Under the pieces are notes generated by a model, which worked only from the letters and a program-made list of their open reading frames with translations, did no database searches and was not told the DNA's origin. A stretch of 64,000 nucleotides of DNA, from assembly GCA_965242845.1 (NCBI GenBank), contig CBDETC010000003.1:434001-498000 (forward strand), in the 5' to 3' direction. This document shows positions 61,221-64,000 of this stretch, piece by piece. This DNA is from RHLJ01 sp965242845 (lineage in GTDB: Bacteria > Bacteroidota > Rhodothermia > Balneolales > Balneolaceae). The position numbers were made by a program, and so were the translations under genes. Each line of letters starts with the position of its first letter. The stretch's first letter is position 1.

Positions 61221-62573
61221 TCATAGTTTGTACACTTCTTCTTTAAATACTTTTCCTCGATGTTCATAACTGTCGAACATGTCGAAGGAGGAGCAGGCTG
61301 GGCTTAGCAGAACCACTTCTCCGCGTTTAGCTCCTTTTTTTGCCAGTCGAACAGCATCGTGCATGGTTTCTACCATTTCAAAATGCGGGGGCACGGTTCC
61401 GAGTTGTTCTTTTACTCGTTCTTTTGACTCTCCAATGGCGATAATGGTGTGCACTTTATCGCGAATCTGATCAACCAGTTCAGAGTAGTCATTTCCTTTA
61501 TCCCTGCCGCCGAGAATTAAGGTTAAAGGAACGTTATAGCTGTCTAGAGCGAACCATACTGCATTTACATTAGTAGCCTTACTATCGTTGACGTACTTAA
61601 CTCCCTGTACTTCGCGTACGACTTCAAGTCGGTGCTCAACTCCAGTAAAAGTTTTGAGGCTCTCTCGGATCGCCTCGTTCTTTATTTCCGCAGCCCGGGC
61701 AGCTAATGCCGCCGCCAATCCATTTTGTAGGTTGTGTTGACCTTTAAGGCCGATTTCGTACACTGGCATAAGGGTTTCTTCCTTATTATTTAGTCTGAAG
61801 ATGATATGTTCGTTTCTTACGAAGGCACCCTGAGGGACTTCTTCGGTATTTGAAAAGCCCCACAATCTTGGGGAGCTTTCCTTTTTTTGAAGGCTCTCAA
61901 CGTGCTCTTTTATGAGTGGGTCATCGTAATTGAAGATGAACCAGTTTTCCGTAGTCTGATTTTCTGTAATCCTGAATTTTGAAGCGGCATAGGCTTCCAG
62001 GCTGTTTCCGTACCTGTCCAGATGATCTGGGGTAATATTTAATAGCACACTTATTTCCGGGTGGAAACTCTGGATATGATCCAGCTGGAAACTGCTTACT
62101 TCTAAAATGTGTGTTCCTCCGACTACATCAACCTTATCAGAGAAGGCAAAGCCGATATTACCAGCCATGCTGAAATCTTTGGCGGCAGTTTCCCAAATGT
62201 GAGCTAACCAGGTTGTAACCGTAGTCTTTCCGTTACTACCAGTAATAGCAATGATGTCTTCATCAGTAAACCAGCTAGCTGCTTCTATTTCGGAGAATAC
62301 CTCGAGATCTGAATTCAAATAAAACTGTACCAGAGGTGCTTCAGTTGGTACTCCAGGGCTTACTATGGCAAATGCTCCTTGCTCAGCCAGCTCGGTATGT
62401 CCTGATTCTTCGAAGGCAATAGCATTAGCTTCTAATTTCTTCTTTGAAGCTTCAGAAATAGCTCTGGCATCGGTAACAAAGACATCCGCTCCTTTTTTCT
62501 TCAAAAGAAGAGCAACAGCTAGACCGCTTCTGGCGGCTCCGATAATTACGATATGTTTGCCTGCTACATTCAT
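61221..62573 (-). CDS. murD: UDP-N-acetylmuramoyl-L-alanine-D-glutamate ligase
   Basis: Cytoplasmic ligase adding D-glutamate. It shows VIIGAARSGLAVALLL, the ATP loop GSNGKTTVT, NITPDHLDRY and NDSKATN. A frame starting at 62630 would run 58 bases into mraY; the ATG at 62573 overlaps the mraY stop by one base (TAATG) and gives the normal start MNVAGKHIVI, so I chose that one (450 residues). Confidence 0.96.
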   Translation of the reverse strand: MNVAGKHIVIIGAARSGLAVALLLKKKGADVFVTDARAISEASKKKLEANAIAFEESGHTELAEQGAFAIVSPGVPTEAPLVQFYLNSDLEVFSEIEAASWFTDEDIIAITGSNGKTTVTTWLAHIWETAAKDFSMAGNIGFAFSDKVDVVGGTHILEVSSFQLDHIQSFHPEISVLLNITPDHLDRYGNSLEAYAASKFRITENQTTENWFIFNYDDPLIKEHVESLQKKESSPRLWGFSNTEEVPQGAFVRNEHIIFRLNNKEETLMPVYEIGLKGQHNLQNGLAAALAARAAEIKNEAIRESLKTFTGVEHRLEVVREVQGVKYVNDSKATNVNAVWFALDSYNVPLTLILGGRDKGNDYSELVDQIRDKVHTIIAIGESKERVKEQLGTVPPHFEMVETMHDAVRLAKKGAKRGEVVLLSPACSSFDMFDSYEHRGKVFKEEVYKL

Positions 62574-63709
62574 TATCGGAATTTTAGGGTTAGCAAGCTG
62601 ATGAGCGCCAAAAGGATGGTAATAATCCAAAAACGCACAACGATTTTCTGTTCCGACCAGCCTTTCTTTTCAAAGTGATGGTGGATAGGGGTCATGAGGA
62701 ATACCCTTCGACCTTCTCCATACTTCTTTTTGGTGTATTTGAAATAGGTAGTCTGGATAATCACCGACAATGTCTCGAAAAAGAATACACCGCAGATAAA
62801 AGGAAGGAGGAGTTCTTTATGAAGCATTAAAGCCAGGGCTCCAAATGCTCCACCTAAAGCTAAAGAGCCAGTGTCGCCCATAAATACGGATGCAGGATTG
62901 GTATTGTACCACAAGAAGCCCATACAGGCTCCAACTAGGGCGGCACAGAAGATGGTTAGTTCACCTGCTCCAGGGAGATACATGATATCAAGGAAGCCAG
63001 AGAAGTCAACACGACCTGATACGTAGGCAAAAATGGCAAATACAAACCCGCAGATTGCCGAGGTTCCGGATGCAAGACCGTCGAGTCCATCGGTTAAGTT
63101 GGTAGCGTTACTTACTGCGGTAATAATGAATACAGAAACCGGGAGATAAATGGCCCAACCCCATTGCTCTCCAAAGAAGGCGTAATCGATGTTTAAGTCT
63201 TTGGCAAATGGAACAGTTGATAGTGTATTGAACAGTTCAAAATCTGGGTGGAAATAAAGAACAGAGCCCAGTACCAATCCCACGGTTACCTGCCCAGCTA
63301 CTTTAAATCTTCCTGCCAGACCCGTTTTGTCTTTCTTAACTACTTTAATGTAATCATCAATAAAGCCTACAATTCCCAAAGACAGCATCACAAAAAAGAT
63401 CAACCAGCCATAAATACTGTCCATTCTAACAAACAATAGGGTTGGGATGAGAGTAGCCAGAAGAATGATAACCCCACCCATGGAAGGAGTTCCTCGTTTG
63501 CTAGCATGATGCTCAAGGCCTACATCCTCACGAATTACTTCTCCCAGCTGCATTTTTTCCAGCCATTTAATAATTCGTCGACCAATGATTAGGCTGATTA
63601 CCAAAGAAGTAACGGCAGCTAAACCCGTTCTCGTTGAGATAAACTCCATAGCTGAAGCGCCGGGGAATTCATAGGTAATTTCAAGCCAGGCGAATAGTTC
63701 GTATAACAT
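62573..63709 (-). CDS. mraY: Phospho-N-acetylmuramoyl-pentapeptide transferase
   Basis: Membrane enzyme that makes lipid I. It shows the catalytic aspartates in GFIDDYIKV, NATNLTDGLDGLA, and FMGDTGSLALGG, and the family motif TPIHHHFE. It has about ten membrane helices. Its ATG overlaps the murE stop by one base (TGATG). Confidence 0.97.
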   Translation of the reverse strand: MLYELFAWLEITYEFPGASAMEFISTRTGLAAVTSLVISLIIGRRIIKWLEKMQLGEVIREDVGLEHHASKRGTPSMGGVIILLATLIPTLLFVRMDSIYGWLIFFVMLSLGIVGFIDDYIKVVKKDKTGLAGRFKVAGQVTVGLVLGSVLYFHPDFELFNTLSTVPFAKDLNIDYAFFGEQWGWAIYLPVSVFIITAVSNATNLTDGLDGLASGTSAICGFVFAIFAYVSGRVDFSGFLDIMYLPGAGELTIFCAALVGACMGFLWYNTNPASVFMGDTGSLALGGAFGALALMLHKELLLPFICGVFFFETLSVIIQTTYFKYTKKKYGEGRRVFLMTPIHHHFEKKGWSEQKIVVRFWIITILLALISLLTLKFR

Positions 63710-64000
63710 CAGCTCGCCTCCTTTGTATAGTTCCGGAGTGCGTCCCAGGCAATAATCCGATCATCAAAAGGGTGTTTAGTGCCCTGGATATCCTGATAAT
63801 CTTCATGCCCTTTACCAGCGATAAGGATAATATCGTTGATAGCAGCGCCGGAAATAGTTTCTTCGATGGCTTCTTTCCGATCTGTGATCCTGGTCACATT
63901 TCCAGCTTCATCAAACCCTGTCATGATATCCTCAATAATTTCTTCAGGATCTTCGAATCGGGGGTTATCACTGGTCACAACAACGGAGTCAGCATATCTT
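63709..64000 (-). CDS. murE: MurE (UDP-MurNAc-tripeptide synthetase), C-terminal part
   Basis: The last 96 codons of a Mur ligase; the gene continues past the window edge. The sequence DSVVVTSDNPRFEDPEEII contains DNPR, the motif that in MurE marks selection of meso-diaminopimelate, and GKGHEDYQDI is a MurE signature. This implies DAP-type peptidoglycan. It is the first visible gene of the leftward cluster. Confidence 0.96.
   Translation of the reverse strand, partial: RYADSVVVTSDNPRFEDPEEIIEDIMTGFDEAGNVTRITDRKEAIEETISGAAINDIILIAGKGHEDYQDIQGTKHPFDDRIIAWDALRNYTKEAS

Overview
The window looks like a chromosomal segment from a Gram-negative bacterium of the Bacteroidota/Balneolota/Rhodothermota side of the tree, most likely a Balneolaceae member; this is inference from gene content. 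Pointers are a TonB-dependent receptor with a carboxypeptidase-D-like N-domain, a secretion-system (T9SS-type) C-terminal signal with the NYPNPFNPST motif, DUF5916 and DUF6029 outer-membrane proteins, many short-lipobox lipoproteins, and a MurE with the meso-diaminopimelate motif DNPR. Base composition is moderate (roughly 40-45% GC by eye). I see no rRNA, tRNA, CRISPR array, transposase or prophage.

Layout. 1-3.2 kb: proton-translocating transhydrogenase operon (pntAA-pntAB-pntB) followed by an FKBP lipoprotein cut by the window edge. 3.4-16.3 kb: a three-repeat lipoprotein, trxB, a DUF4342 protein, comM, a four-helix-bundle gene with repeat-like flanks, priA (with an unusual zinc region), then a tight run of a GCS2-CBS fusion, an AstE/AspA-type zinc hydrolase, scpB, rluB and an alpha/beta hydrolase. 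16.4-22.1 kb: two large exported proteins, a metzincin-type protease and an Asp-box beta-propeller protein, each followed by a strong terminator. 22.4-31.3 kb: a secreted protein, a sterol-desaturase-family hydroxylase, a DUF5916 outer-membrane protein, an ACT-domain protein, an AT-rich two-gene nuclease module (DUF5343 plus DpnII/MboI-like PD-(D/E)XK) with a palindromic upstream site, and a symporter with a 38-residue partner. 31.4-39 kb: gltX, nhaC, an NRDE protein, a membrane SpoIIE phosphatase, a thioredoxin-fold protein and a DtxR-type regulator.

39-46.1 kb is an envelope redox cluster: a TonB receptor with CxxC in its plug, two paralogous redoxins (one a T9SS cargo, one a lipoprotein), a DUF6029 protein and a TlpA-like thioredoxin, then a beta-propeller lipoprotein. 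46.1-53.9 kb holds a GDSL hydrolase, an AhpD-like protein, mutS2, phzF-family and TauE-family genes, and a dense run of palindromic repeats that bracket small genes, including a GIY-YIG nuclease. 54-64 kb is the division and cell wall (dcw) cluster, transcribed leftward as murE-mraY-murD-ftsW-murG-murC-ftsQ-ftsA-ftsZ with start/stop overlaps, ending in a GC-rich structured segment and a terminator.

The most interesting points are the nuclease module at 27.4-28.7 kb with its operator-like palindrome; the three palindromic repeat variants whose outer and inner arms carry the same dinucleotide; AT-rich inverted repeats that supply or abut stop codons and enclose small ORFs; the structured element after ftsZ; the PriA with two zinc cysteines replaced by serine; and the redox/TonB cluster.
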